Source: Paenibacillus plantarum
GTDB taxonomy: Bacteria; Bacillota; Bacilli; Paenibacillales; NBRC-103111
Direction of reading: 5' to 3'
Assembly: GCF_013141695.1 (NCBI RefSeq)
Contig: NZ_WHNY01000004.1
Location: 248,001-312,000, forward strand
Length of the DNA stretch: 64,000 bases
Shown here: in pieces, positions 27,539 to 35,566 of the stretch
Numbering within the stretch: position 1 is the stretch's first letter
Layout: each line of letters starts with the position of its first letter
Made by a program: the position numbers and the translations under genes
The notes under the pieces: generated by a model
What the model was told of the DNA's origin: nothing
The model's input: the letters and a program-made list of their open reading frames with translations, nothing else
Databases searched by the model: none

Positions 27539-28696
27539 TTATTCCTCCCAATGTAGCGCTATGGTTTGACCGGTTCGATTGGATTCTAACGCGGCTGTAA
27601 ACACCTGATGACTGGCTGCCGCTTCTTCTGGCGTGGCGCAATAAAAAGGCTGCGCCATCTCTGTAGGGTGTGCTAATTCATCACAGAATGCAGCCCACAT
27701 TTGTAAGATCGAGTCCGAGAAGCCGAACTCAAAGATAGCTCCTGTAATGGTACTGTATGCCGACTTATAAGGAGAATCTGTGCTATGCCAGGACTGTACC
27801 CCGCCAGGACTGTAAGGTAATGAACTCACTTGCTTTGGATTTTTGGTTGTAAATTCCGCAGAGAATTCCGTACCCATAATCCGGATGAACCACGTATTGG
27901 CATGTCCTGGGGCAATACGCTTCGTCGATAAGACCATCGGAAATTGTTGCCCTCCCGTATCTACCTCACAGGCCAATATGGCATTATCCCACGTTTCGCA
28001 AGGAACTATCTCCCCTTTGCCATCGGGACGTTCTGGGACAATTTTGGATAGCAAAGCTCTTACGGATTTCGGTTTCCAACCAAAACGCAAAGGCAAATGA
28101 AGAACGTGCATCCCAAGATCGCCCATACAACCATATTCGCCATTCGTAGCGATACGCCTTTTCCAATTGATTGGTTTCGTCGGATCCAAGTCACTTGAAT
28201 GCCAGAATCCAGCCTCAACCTCAATGATCTTCCCAAATTTATTCTCTTCTACCCACTGAACCATTTGTTGAACGCCTGGGAAAAATGGAAATTCCGATGA
28301 GCAGCGGACGATGACGTGCGGATTGCGTGAAATAGCTTCCGATATCAAGGTATTGGATGCCTGATCAATACCAAATGGCTTTTCACCTAACAAATGTTTA
28401 CCTGCTTCAATGATATCGATATAGATTTGAGCATGCAGATTGTGGGGAACCGCACAGTAAATCGCGTCAATATTCGGGTTCGCAAGCATCTCCCTATAAT
28501 CCGTATAGGTAGCTTCCACACTTGATAAGCTGTCCTTGAACCACTGTGTCGCTGCAGGGTTGGCATCACAAACCGCTATAATTCGGGGTTCACTATCCAT
28601 CTCGGTAAGATGACACCATCTTGCTGCGGCGCTAGCGAATTCTTTGCCCATCAAGCCGCAGCCGATAACGCCAAACCGAATAATTGTCCTAGTCAA
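27539..28696 (-). CDS. Gfo/Idh/MocA-family NAD(P)-dependent oxidoreductase
   Basis: A 385-residue cytoplasmic dehydrogenase. The N-terminal Rossmann fold begins with GVIGCGLMGKEFASAAARW; the catalytic-lysine motif is GEKPFG; and the C-terminal substrate domain holds CMGDLGMHVLHLPLRFG. Such enzymes oxidise or reduce sugars or inositols at one hydroxyl. The start is TTG at 28696, after GGAGG with a 10-base spacing; there is no ATG nearby. It lies between the aldolase and the kinase, so a ketone intermediate of the same pathway is likely. Confidence 0.88.
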   Translation of the reverse strand: MTRTIIRFGVIGCGLMGKEFASAAARWCHLTEMDSEPRIIAVCDANPAATQWFKDSLSSVEATYTDYREMLANPNIDAIYCAVPHNLHAQIYIDIIEAGKHLLGEKPFGIDQASNTLISEAISRNPHVIVRCSSEFPFFPGVQQMVQWVEENKFGKIIEVEAGFWHSSDLDPTKPINWKRRIATNGEYGCMGDLGMHVLHLPLRFGWKPKSVRALLSKIVPERPDGKGEIVPCETWDNAILACEVDTGGQQFPMVLSTKRIAPGHANTWFIRIMGTEFSAEFTTKNPKQVSSLPYSPGGVQSWHSTDSPYKSAYSTITGAIFEFGFSDSILQMWAAFCDELAHPTEMAQPFYCATPEEAAASHQVFTAALESNRTGQTIALHWEE

Positions 28697-28726
28697 AATG
28701 AGATGACCTCCTTCTGGTACGTTAAG

Positions 28727-29560
28727 TTATTTACGCAGTAACGCAAGCGCCTGATCTTCCGAAGCCCCGTGGTGAACAATGGACATTAAAGCTTTGGTCA
28801 TGCCAGCAGGATTCGGATGCTGAATGACATTGCGGCCGTACACAATACCCGATGCGCCTTGCTTCATCAGCTCCACCGTGCGGCTCATGATTTCTTCATC
28901 GCTTGCTCGGCCTCCGCCGCGGACAAGGACAGGAACGCCAGAAGCAATCCCAATGACACGATGATACTCTTCTACATGCTCACATGGGTCTGCTTTAATG
29001 ACATCTGCCCCAAGTTCAACAGCTTGCCTAACAAGCGGCATAATTTTGTTAATATCGCCATCGACGATATAGCCGCCTTTTTCCTCGTTTGCGAGCATAA
29101 CTAGAGGCTCTACCATCAGCGGCATGCCGAATTTTTCACATGCTGTTTTAAGATGTGAGACATTTTTCACACATTGATAATGAAGTTGGGGCTGATTCGG
29201 CAATTGCAACAGGTTCACACATACAGCTACAGCATCCATCCGGACCGCTTGTTCAATCGCTTTGTCAATCAGTTCGCTGAAAAGAAACGCAGGAAGCACA
29301 TGCCCATAAATATTGGCAACATCTGTACGAAGCACAAGTCCTGGTTTATGACTGCCTGGGATGGCTTGCAAATGCTTGGCTTGACCTATGCTAAGTTGGA
29401 TACAGTTCGGACCCGCATGAACGATGGTTTCAACGGCTTCCTTCATATTTTCAATTCCGGTTAGAAACTGAGCCTCATTAAAGAAGCCATGATCGATAGC
29501 TACATCAAAGCATTTCCCCTGCTCACTAAACATGCGATTTAATCTTGGTTGAACGGACAT
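28727..29560 (-). CDS. Class I aldolase, DeoC/FbaB/LacD superfamily
   Basis: A 277-residue (from the chosen start) TIM-barrel aldolase with DVAIDHGFFN at the start, a Schiff-base lysine in GADVIKADP (about K189) and a phosphate-binding PVLVRGGGRASDEE / GIVYGRNV segment. This is the archaeal-type FBA / LsrF group, which cleaves phosphorylated ketoses. ATG at 29560 is chosen because AAAGGGTGG lies just upstream; the ATG six codons earlier has no ribosome binding site. It is the first gene of the operon and sits next to the operator array. It should cleave the product of the PfkB kinase. Confidence 0.87.
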   Translation of the reverse strand: MSVQPRLNRMFSEQGKCFDVAIDHGFFNEAQFLTGIENMKEAVETIVHAGPNCIQLSIGQAKHLQAIPGSHKPGLVLRTDVANIYGHVLPAFLFSELIDKAIEQAVRMDAVAVCVNLLQLPNQPQLHYQCVKNVSHLKTACEKFGMPLMVEPLVMLANEEKGGYIVDGDINKIMPLVRQAVELGADVIKADPCEHVEEYHRVIGIASGVPVLVRGGGRASDEEIMSRTVELMKQGASGIVYGRNVIQHPNPAGMTKALMSIVHHGASEDQALALLRK

Positions 29561-29588
29561 GTCTACCACCCTTTTCATTTGTTTTAAA

Positions 29589-29639
29589 ATAACATTAAAA
29601 AGTCTATTTATAACATTATAATATGTTATTTTATAACAT
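29589..29639 (-). promoter_or_regulatory. Operator array with ATAACAT boxes over the -10 region
   Basis: The heptamer ATAACAT occurs four times: 29589-29595, 29610-29616, 29623-29629 (inverted) and 29633-29639. The last two form a perfect palindrome, ATGTTATTTTATAACAT, and the middle two an inverted repeat with a 6-base gap. A TATAAT -10 box for the minus strand (29615-29620) lies inside the array, 55-60 bases before the aldolase start. DeoR-family repressors bind such A/T-rich repeated boxes, and a DeoR gene closes this operon, so it is the obvious binder. Confidence 0.65.
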
Positions 29640-29667
29640 CCGTCTATCTCTATTTCTATTCTACTGC

Positions 29668-29712
29668 GATAAAAAAAATACGAGCTCCTAGATCCAACTC
29701 TAGGGCTCGCAT
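29668..29712 (-). terminator. Terminator of locus C
   Basis: CGAGCTCCTAGA (29681-29692) pairs with TCTAGGGCTCG (29699-29709) with one bulge; eight A residues before it become a U run on the minus strand. It ends transcription coming from the esterase and frameshifted mini-gene and separates locus C from the aldolase operon. Confidence 0.8.
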
Positions 29713-29762
29713 GGTTAACGTACTCTTTTACAGATCCCAGATTGCAATACTTGGAATCAACC

Positions 29763-29980
29763 TTAATAACCTTCCATTAATGACTCTTGCACAACTTCTC
29801 CTGTTTCTTTACGATACCGTAGCGTAACAATTTCGAAGCCTTTCAACTTGATTTCCTTATGCAAGTTATTTTCCGGGAAATACAACTTGGCCGTCTCACC
29901 TCTACCTGACTTTGTTTATGGCTGAGCGATTGCACTTTCGCTCGTATTTCTTCAGTGACAGTGACTCGATATTTCCCCAC
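29763..29980 (-). pseudogene. Frameshifted small gene at the end of locus C
   Basis: GTG at 29980 follows AGGGAG by 8 bases and begins MGKYRVTVTEEIRAKVQSL ... QVEV; the frame is then lost and stops after 45 codons. The minus-strand frame starting with ETAKLYFPENNLHKEIKL continues to KGFEIVTLRYRKETGEVVQE and a stop at 29763. One added base near 29896-29898 (GTGAG to GTGGAG) would join the two into a 72-residue protein. The start codon lies beside the stop of the upstream esterase gene, as expected of an operon member. I do not recognise the family; the FEIVTLRY end vaguely recalls C-terminal beta domains of glycosidases. Confidence 0.6.
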
Positions 29981-29984
29981 ATAG

Positions 29985-30917
29985 TCATCTCCCTAACCTA
30001 AAAAATCCCGAATCTCTCCACGCTCGTAAGTAAGCAATAACTTCCTCGCGCATCGCCTTCGTCTCCAGATGGGCAACGTCATACCTGGATAACTTCCATG
30101 ACTCGGAAGCTCCTAATGCTTTATAGACACTTCTTAACTCGCGATCTATCTTATCTAAGCCCTTGACCGGGGTTAAGGGATCAAGACTCCCAGCCAAGCT
30201 CAAATGGGATCGCGGGGCAATCAAGGCATTAATTTGAGCCGTTGTAAAATGATTCAATAAATCGGGTACGTAGTAGTATAATCCATGTCGGTTGAGCCCG
30301 TCTTCCTCCAAGAGCGTCTCAAAATCAGTCAGGCAGCAGATGTCAACCGTCACTTGGATACGCGGATCCAACGCTGCGAGCCACCATGCCATCGTACTCC
30401 CCATCGACATTCCTAGCGTACCTATCCGTTCAGGATCTACATCAGAACGAGATACGAGATAATCCACAGCACGCAGGCTGTCAAATACCATCATTCCCCA
30501 CATCGTCCGCCCTTGCCAGAGCAGCTCCTTACAGATGGTCGATTCGCTGCGCACACTTCGCTCCCCAAACGCCCAAGCGTCAATACATAACACAGAAATC
30601 CCCAGTTGCGTGAGACTCTCGCCATAGGATGCCGCGTACATATAAGGGGCTGGCGACAGCAACTCCTCTTTGCCAACCTTGTATCGCCCGCCATGCGAGT
30701 GGTTGTAGAGAATAACCGGCGAACGGGGACTTGCATTCTTGGCGCGTAAAAAATAAGCAGGAACTGGCTCGCGATCATTCAATTCCAATACGAGTTTCTC
30801 TAGTATATATGAACTGTTCTCTTGTTCTTGCAACAGATGCGCTTGAATCGGCTTCGTTCGAGACGGCAGCTTGCCCAGCAGTCCCATCAATTCTTCTCTG
30901 CGATCAACGATGCTCAT
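29985..30917 (-). CDS. Alpha/beta hydrolase, dienelactone hydrolase / acetyl esterase type
   Basis: A 310-residue cytoplasmic enzyme with the nucleophile elbow GMSMGS (S171), acid D246 in GSLDPLTP and base H283 in VAHLET. An oxyanion-type YNHSHGG segment precedes it. The overall pattern fits the DLH/acetyl xylan esterase-like group, which removes acyl groups or opens lactones. ATG at 30917 follows GGGGAGG by 9 bases. It lies 26 bases after the nitrilase gene in locus C, so an acylated sugar is a likely substrate. Confidence 0.82.
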   Translation of the reverse strand: MSIVDRREELMGLLGKLPSRTKPIQAHLLQEQENSSYILEKLVLELNDREPVPAYFLRAKNASPRSPVILYNHSHGGRYKVGKEELLSPAPYMYAASYGESLTQLGISVLCIDAWAFGERSVRSESTICKELLWQGRTMWGMMVFDSLRAVDYLVSRSDVDPERIGTLGMSMGSTMAWWLAALDPRIQVTVDICCLTDFETLLEEDGLNRHGLYYYVPDLLNHFTTAQINALIAPRSHLSLAGSLDPLTPVKGLDKIDRELRSVYKALGASESWKLSRYDVAHLETKAMREEVIAYLRAWRDSGFFRLGR

Positions 30918-30943
30918 GATTCACAGCCTCCCCAAAGTACGAT

Positions 30944-32191
30944 TTATATTAGATCCGCGTAAGCATCAGGTCTTCTTTCTTTTCTGAATAGGCTACGCGC
31001 TTCCCCATTTCCTGGGCCTACCGACAGCCAATACTTATACAACCGTTGATCCAAGTTAAGATCAACAGCAAAAACACCCATCTCCTGGTCCTGAACATAT
31101 CCGATCAGTTCACCGTTAGGAGCAATCACTCGACTGGCGTTAGCTCCGCCCCCGCAACCAGCCACGACGACATGCAGTCCATTATCCCGTGCCCTGGCTC
31201 TTGTCTGCAATAAGCCATTTCCTATCGTTGGGATAAAAATGACTTCCGCACCTTGCAGCGCCAAGACCCGCGCTGATTCGGGAAACTCCTGGTCATGGCA
31301 AATTAAAATCCCCATTCGACCAAAGTCAGTGTCTATGACAACATGCGCATTGCCGGGCATGACGCCCATTTCCGCTTCGTACAACGGCAGGTGTATTTTC
31401 CGATACTTGCCCGCAATCTTGCCTTCACGGTCCAGCAGTACTGCCGTATTGTAAATATGTCCTTCGTCGCGTTCATACATTGTAAAGAGAATGTAGCTGC
31501 TAAGAGCCCTCGCTTGCTCCGATAGGATCTCAGTAAGCGGACCCGGGATAGGCTGGCATCTCTGAACCAATGGAAGCTGCACGAAGCCTTCATAGAATGT
31601 CTCTGTCAGCACAATGATATCCGGATGATGACGCCCCGCCATATGAAGCAAATCCAGCATTAATTTCAGATTGGTATCCATGTCTTCCGTGGGTTTGGCG
31701 TAGGTAGTGACGACTCGTACAGCTCTTGGGGTCGTAGCTTCGCACGCTTGAACCTGTGCGTTTCGCCACATGACGGTTCCATCAGCACTCCAACGAAACG
31801 TCAGCTCCAGACGCAATTGTGCGGCACGCGAAGGCGCATCCAATGTACGTTGCAAAGTTCTCCACGCTTCATCGTTTTTTTCAACGAGTTCAAGATAGTC
31901 TCGCTGCAGTAAAGTACCTTCATCGTCCATCCATGTAGCAATCATATAGACGCTCACGTGCTCATGGAGAACATCACTCACCTGATATTCCGCTTGAATG
32001 GCATAATTCTGCTTTTCTCTAATATGGATATTCCGGCTATGCCAACTTCCATAACACCCTTTTTTCCCTGCACCGCTCATCTCCAGTTGTAATCCTTCGT
32101 CCAACGCAATTCGCGCATAGGAAGGCGATACTTCTTCTCTGGGTGCCCAGAATTGCCATTCCCCATCTTCCATACTCATGATTGTTCGCAT
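30944..32191 (-). CDS. Carbon-nitrogen hydrolase (nitrilase superfamily) with N-terminal beta domain
   Basis: This 415-residue protein has two parts. Residues 1 to about 155 form a beta-rich region (GCYGSWHSRNIHIREKQNYA, LRLELTFRWSADG) that resembles a jelly-roll carbohydrate-binding-like module. The rest is a nitrilase domain with the full Glu-Lys-Cys triad: E197 in LTETFYEG, K265 in YRKIHLP and C298 in ILICHDQEFPE. Such enzymes hydrolyse amides, carbamoyl groups or nitriles. I prefer the ATG at 32191 (GGAGGG about 11 bases upstream) over the one ten codons earlier, which has no ribosome binding site. It follows the secreted glycosidase gene of locus C. An amide-bearing sugar derivative could be its substrate; this is inference. 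Confidence 0.85.
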   Translation of the reverse strand: MRTIMSMEDGEWQFWAPREEVSPSYARIALDEGLQLEMSGAGKKGCYGSWHSRNIHIREKQNYAIQAEYQVSDVLHEHVSVYMIATWMDDEGTLLQRDYLELVEKNDEAWRTLQRTLDAPSRAAQLRLELTFRWSADGTVMWRNAQVQACEATTPRAVRVVTTYAKPTEDMDTNLKLMLDLLHMAGRHHPDIIVLTETFYEGFVQLPLVQRCQPIPGPLTEILSEQARALSSYILFTMYERDEGHIYNTAVLLDREGKIAGKYRKIHLPLYEAEMGVMPGNAHVVIDTDFGRMGILICHDQEFPESARVLALQGAEVIFIPTIGNGLLQTRARARDNGLHVVVAGCGGGANASRVIAPNGELIGYVQDQEMGVFAVDLNLDQRLYKYWLSVGPGNGEARSLFRKERRPDAYADLI

Positions 32192-32231
32192 CGGGGCGAG
32201 TTCCCTCCTGATTCTATGCATGATCGCATTC

Positions 32232-32258
32232 TGAAAGAGGGGCTTTTCAGCCCCTCCA
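32232..32258 (-). terminator. Stem-loop between glycosidase and nitrilase genes
   Basis: GAGGGGCT (32237-32244) pairs perfectly with AGCCCCTC (32249-32256). On the minus strand only a short TTT follows, so it is probably a leaky terminator or an mRNA-stabilising hairpin at the 3' end of the large glycosidase message. Confidence 0.6.
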
Positions 32259-32264
32259 GAGAAC

Positions 32265-35200
32265 CTAATCTTTAGTAAACTTCACTGCATCGGCAATCAC
32301 ATAATTACTGTTGGCATTGTCAGTAAGCTCTACATACCCTGTAGTCCCTAGGGCAAAGTCAAAAGTACCTAATAAAATCCAATTGCCTCCAGGCGACGAT
32401 TGCTCGTTGACCAAGAACGTTTGGGAGCCACCATTGTAGTACACGGTGAATGGTGCATTGGAAGCCCGATCACCATTCCCATTCGGCAATCGATAATACA
32501 CTTTGTAGTTGTCAGCCTGCGTGATCGTTGGCCTCCAACGAATGGAATCTGCTCCGGTTCCTGTTGCATTGACCGCATAATCCGAACCGTAATAATTAGG
32601 AAGCGAGGCCGAAGAGTTCCAGGTACCTGTCTTCTCGGCTTGCAGATTATCAATAATAATGCTGCCGTCAGTAGGCGTAGCCAGAGCTTTGGCGGAGTGA
32701 ACACTCGCCAGTGTACTATTTACAGCCGTTACAACATAATCGTAAGCAGTTCCATTGGATAAACCTGTATCCGTATAGGCGGGAGACACTAGATTGGACG
32801 TGATTTGGGTATATGGCCCGCCAGCGACAGTACGTCGCTTAACTGTATAACTGGTTGCACCAGGCACACTTCCCCAGCTTAAACTGACCTGTGAATCACC
32901 TGCAACTGCCGTTAAACCTGATGGAGCAGGCAAAAACTGCGTTGAAGAATATGCCTCGAAATTATCGAATACTGCGGTTACGGAATCTCCGTTTTGCCTC
33001 GCTTCTCCAGTCACCATGATACTGAAATCATTATTCCATATGACGGGAACACTCGCATATTCCACATCGTCAACAAAGAAATGGACACTGCTGCCATCAT
33101 GGACAAGTTTCATGTGATGGTCACCATGATCCGAATTCGTATACATGGTAACATCACTACCATCATTTAAATTGTATGCCCATACGCCCGTATCACTATT
33201 TTGACTAAAATGAATATTCTCTGTATAGCTCCGCCACAGCTTAATGCCGCTGCGATACCCAGAGCCCGTACCATTCGCAGAAACCCGATCTACTTTCACG
33301 GTTAATGGTGAACTCGCTGTCGCCTGAAAATAAGGAACGGATTGCACTCCTTTCCCACCCCAGTAGTTCACACTGGTCGTACCTGAAAATGTCAACGATC
33401 CGCTGGATTGGCTGGCACCAATGCCAGTCACAGCTGTCGACCGAAATCCCTTGTCGATGACTCTCCATTTTGTTACATCAATTGCCGCGCCGTTAAAATT
33501 ATCAATAAAATAATTGCTCGGTGTGACTTCACTCGAATTTCCGTTTTCTCCGTACGCACTCTCGGCAGAGACGACATAGTAATAGAGCGTATCATCCGAT
33601 ATATCAGAATCTACATAAGTAGTTGCCGTCACACTTGAAGCAATCACCGTGTAAGGTCCGCCTGGAGTCGTACTTCGTTTAACGTTATAACTAGATGCCC
33701 CTTGGGAAGGCCGCCAACTTAAATTCACATTCGGATAATCGCCAACTGCTTTGAGTCCAAGTACTTTGAACTGAATCACAGCTAATCCATATACTCTTGG
33801 ATCGCCGACTCTCGTTGCCTTAACAATGGTCTGGGGCATAGGCGGCATGGCGTTCGGCGCAGTAAATGTCCCGCTGGTCGAGATCGCTCCTTGCGACACA
33901 CTGCCAAGCACAGACCATGTCGTTCCGTACGTGCTGCCAATGACTGTATCATTGAACGTAGTTGTGCTTCCCAAGACAGCAGAGATTTCTCCAGGCGTAA
34001 TCTCAATCTGCTCCTGTTCTCCAACCGTCGTGTACACGGCTACACTATTCGCAGGCAGATTCGTATCACTAAAACTGCTCCCAACACTCGTCCAAGAGGC
34101 ATCACTAGGTATCGTTACAGCTCCTGGTGTAGGCACCAACGTGCTGGTATATAAATGCCGGCTTACGGTCTTGTTCAGATTCGAGTCAAACTGAAAGGAT
34201 ACGCTTTTACTATTCGAAGAACTGCTGTTAACAACGTACACCGTGTACTCGCCATCAGATCTTCTCACTGACGTTACATGCAAGTCAGGATCATCCGACG
34301 TTGTCGATAGCACCTGCGCATGCGAACCTGTATAATTAGAAAACAAGCCAAGCGAATAGTACGAATACCGGGGCATCGTTGATTCCGGCAGCCATGGCCA
34401 AGCCCCAAAAGAAGTATCGATAAAGTTCAGCGGATCTACCAACTGTTGATCGGCAAGGCGCCAATATAGCATACTGGATACGCCATTTCGCATTCCTGAT
34501 ACCATTAAATCTGCAAGATTAACGCCATACTGAAAGGTATTACGGTCTTCATTGGTCCCACGAGCTGCAAATTCGGTCAAGATGAGTGGTTTCCCCGTAG
34601 GCGTGACATAATTTTTGCGATTTGAAAGCCAAACCGGCAATGTGCTGTAATCCATGTTATAAGCATGACCATCGTAAATATCGAGAACGTCATTCATATA
34701 CGTCGCTGCATACGCTGTCCATTCTGAACTTCCACCGGATTCATCAGGCCCGACTAATTTGATCGCGGAGCGCATGCCATCTGCAATTAACCGATCGTGA
34801 ATAGCTTTGTACATGTCCTTGTAATAGTCCTTTGGATCAATGCCAGCTGGTGTCTCGAAATCACCACCACTTGGTTCATTGAAGGACATCACATACTTAA
34901 TGTTATCATAGCCCTTCACCGTAATCAGTTGGTGCAGCGATGCCGAAACCCACTCGGCCCACTCATCCAGATCGTTCGGGGCGCTATTGACTGGACTCGG
35001 TAATCCGCTGAATGCGAGCCAACTCTGTACGGCAGCATCCATTTTCCAACCGGCAACGAGCATTACATCAATATGTTCTGACTTTAGGAAATCAAGCACT
35101 TTGTAGACAGACTGCATCTTAGCGCTATTCGTCTGCATATTCGACCAGTTCGTGACGTCAGGGTCGTTGTTATCGTTCGCAGGCTCCATCCAATCGGTCT

Positions 35201-35456
35201 GATACCACACGCGAACAAGGCTCGGATGCAACTTTGCTACCCGCTGTTTCTCCACTTCCCACCAGTCATCATTGAAACCATTGGCTACAGCTTCACTCAT
35301 GAACTGCGTAGGATCAAACTCGCCACCGAATCCGAGGAAATCATTGTTAACAATGGAAGATGTATCTATGGTTACTGTTGAGACAGATGCATACACAGAT
35401 GATGCTCCAAACATAGCCGTAATCGCAAAAGCCGCCATCATTATCGGCATTTTCAC
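32265..35456 (-). CDS. Secreted clan GH-A glycoside hydrolase with FN3 and golvesin-like modules
   Basis: A 1063-residue secreted protein. A signal peptide (MMAAFAITAMFGASSVYA) leads to a TIM-barrel catalytic domain (about 28-470) with acid/base E194 in SFNEPSG and nucleophile E295 in LTEFAARG, the clan GH-A layout (GH39- or GH5-like). Then come an Ig-like module (about 485-570), an FN3 module (to about 660), a laminin-G-like module (about 660-830), a second FN3, and a C-terminal golvesin/xanthan-lyase-type binding module (YKVYYRLPNG ... YVIADAVKF). The start is uncertain: the GTG at 35456 has no ribosome binding site, while AAGGAGG at 35498-35504 serves an ATG in another frame. It is the extracellular enzyme of locus C. 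Confidence 0.85.
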   Translation of the reverse strand: MKMPIMMAAFAITAMFGASSVYASVSTVTIDTSSIVNNDFLGFGGEFDPTQFMSEAVANGFNDDWWEVEKQRVAKLHPSLVRVWYQTDWMEPANDNNDPDVTNWSNMQTNSAKMQSVYKVLDFLKSEHIDVMLVAGWKMDAAVQSWLAFSGLPSPVNSAPNDLDEWAEWVSASLHQLITVKGYDNIKYVMSFNEPSGGDFETPAGIDPKDYYKDMYKAIHDRLIADGMRSAIKLVGPDESGGSSEWTAYAATYMNDVLDIYDGHAYNMDYSTLPVWLSNRKNYVTPTGKPLILTEFAARGTNEDRNTFQYGVNLADLMVSGMRNGVSSMLYWRLADQQLVDPLNFIDTSFGAWPWLPESTMPRYSYYSLGLFSNYTGSHAQVLSTTSDDPDLHVTSVRRSDGEYTVYVVNSSSSNSKSVSFQFDSNLNKTVSRHLYTSTLVPTPGAVTIPSDASWTSVGSSFSDTNLPANSVAVYTTVGEQEQIEITPGEISAVLGSTTTFNDTVIGSTYGTTWSVLGSVSQGAISTSGTFTAPNAMPPMPQTIVKATRVGDPRVYGLAVIQFKVLGLKAVGDYPNVNLSWRPSQGASSYNVKRSTTPGGPYTVIASSVTATTYVDSDISDDTLYYYVVSAESAYGENGNSSEVTPSNYFIDNFNGAAIDVTKWRVIDKGFRSTAVTGIGASQSSGSLTFSGTTSVNYWGGKGVQSVPYFQATASSPLTVKVDRVSANGTGSGYRSGIKLWRSYTENIHFSQNSDTGVWAYNLNDGSDVTMYTNSDHGDHHMKLVHDGSSVHFFVDDVEYASVPVIWNNDFSIMVTGEARQNGDSVTAVFDNFEAYSSTQFLPAPSGLTAVAGDSQVSLSWGSVPGATSYTVKRRTVAGGPYTQITSNLVSPAYTDTGLSNGTAYDYVVTAVNSTLASVHSAKALATPTDGSIIIDNLQAEKTGTWNSSASLPNYYGSDYAVNATGTGADSIRWRPTITQADNYKVYYRLPNGNGDRASNAPFTVYYNGGSQTFLVNEQSSPGGNWILLGTFDFALGTTGYVELTDNANSNYVIADAVKFTKD

Positions 35457-35566
35457 CCACTTTACAAGCCATCCATTTACATCTCATTATTTCATTTCCT
35501 CCTTTTTAATAAGGGAATGTTGTTGGATTGGAGGACAGAACATTCCCTGCCCTCCTGCAGATTCTG

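Noticed and set aside
35485..35487. ATG with the best ribosome binding site upstream of the locus C glycosidase
   Set aside because: Its frame gives about 45 residues without a signal peptide and then stops; I use it only as evidence of a start anomaly, not as a gene.
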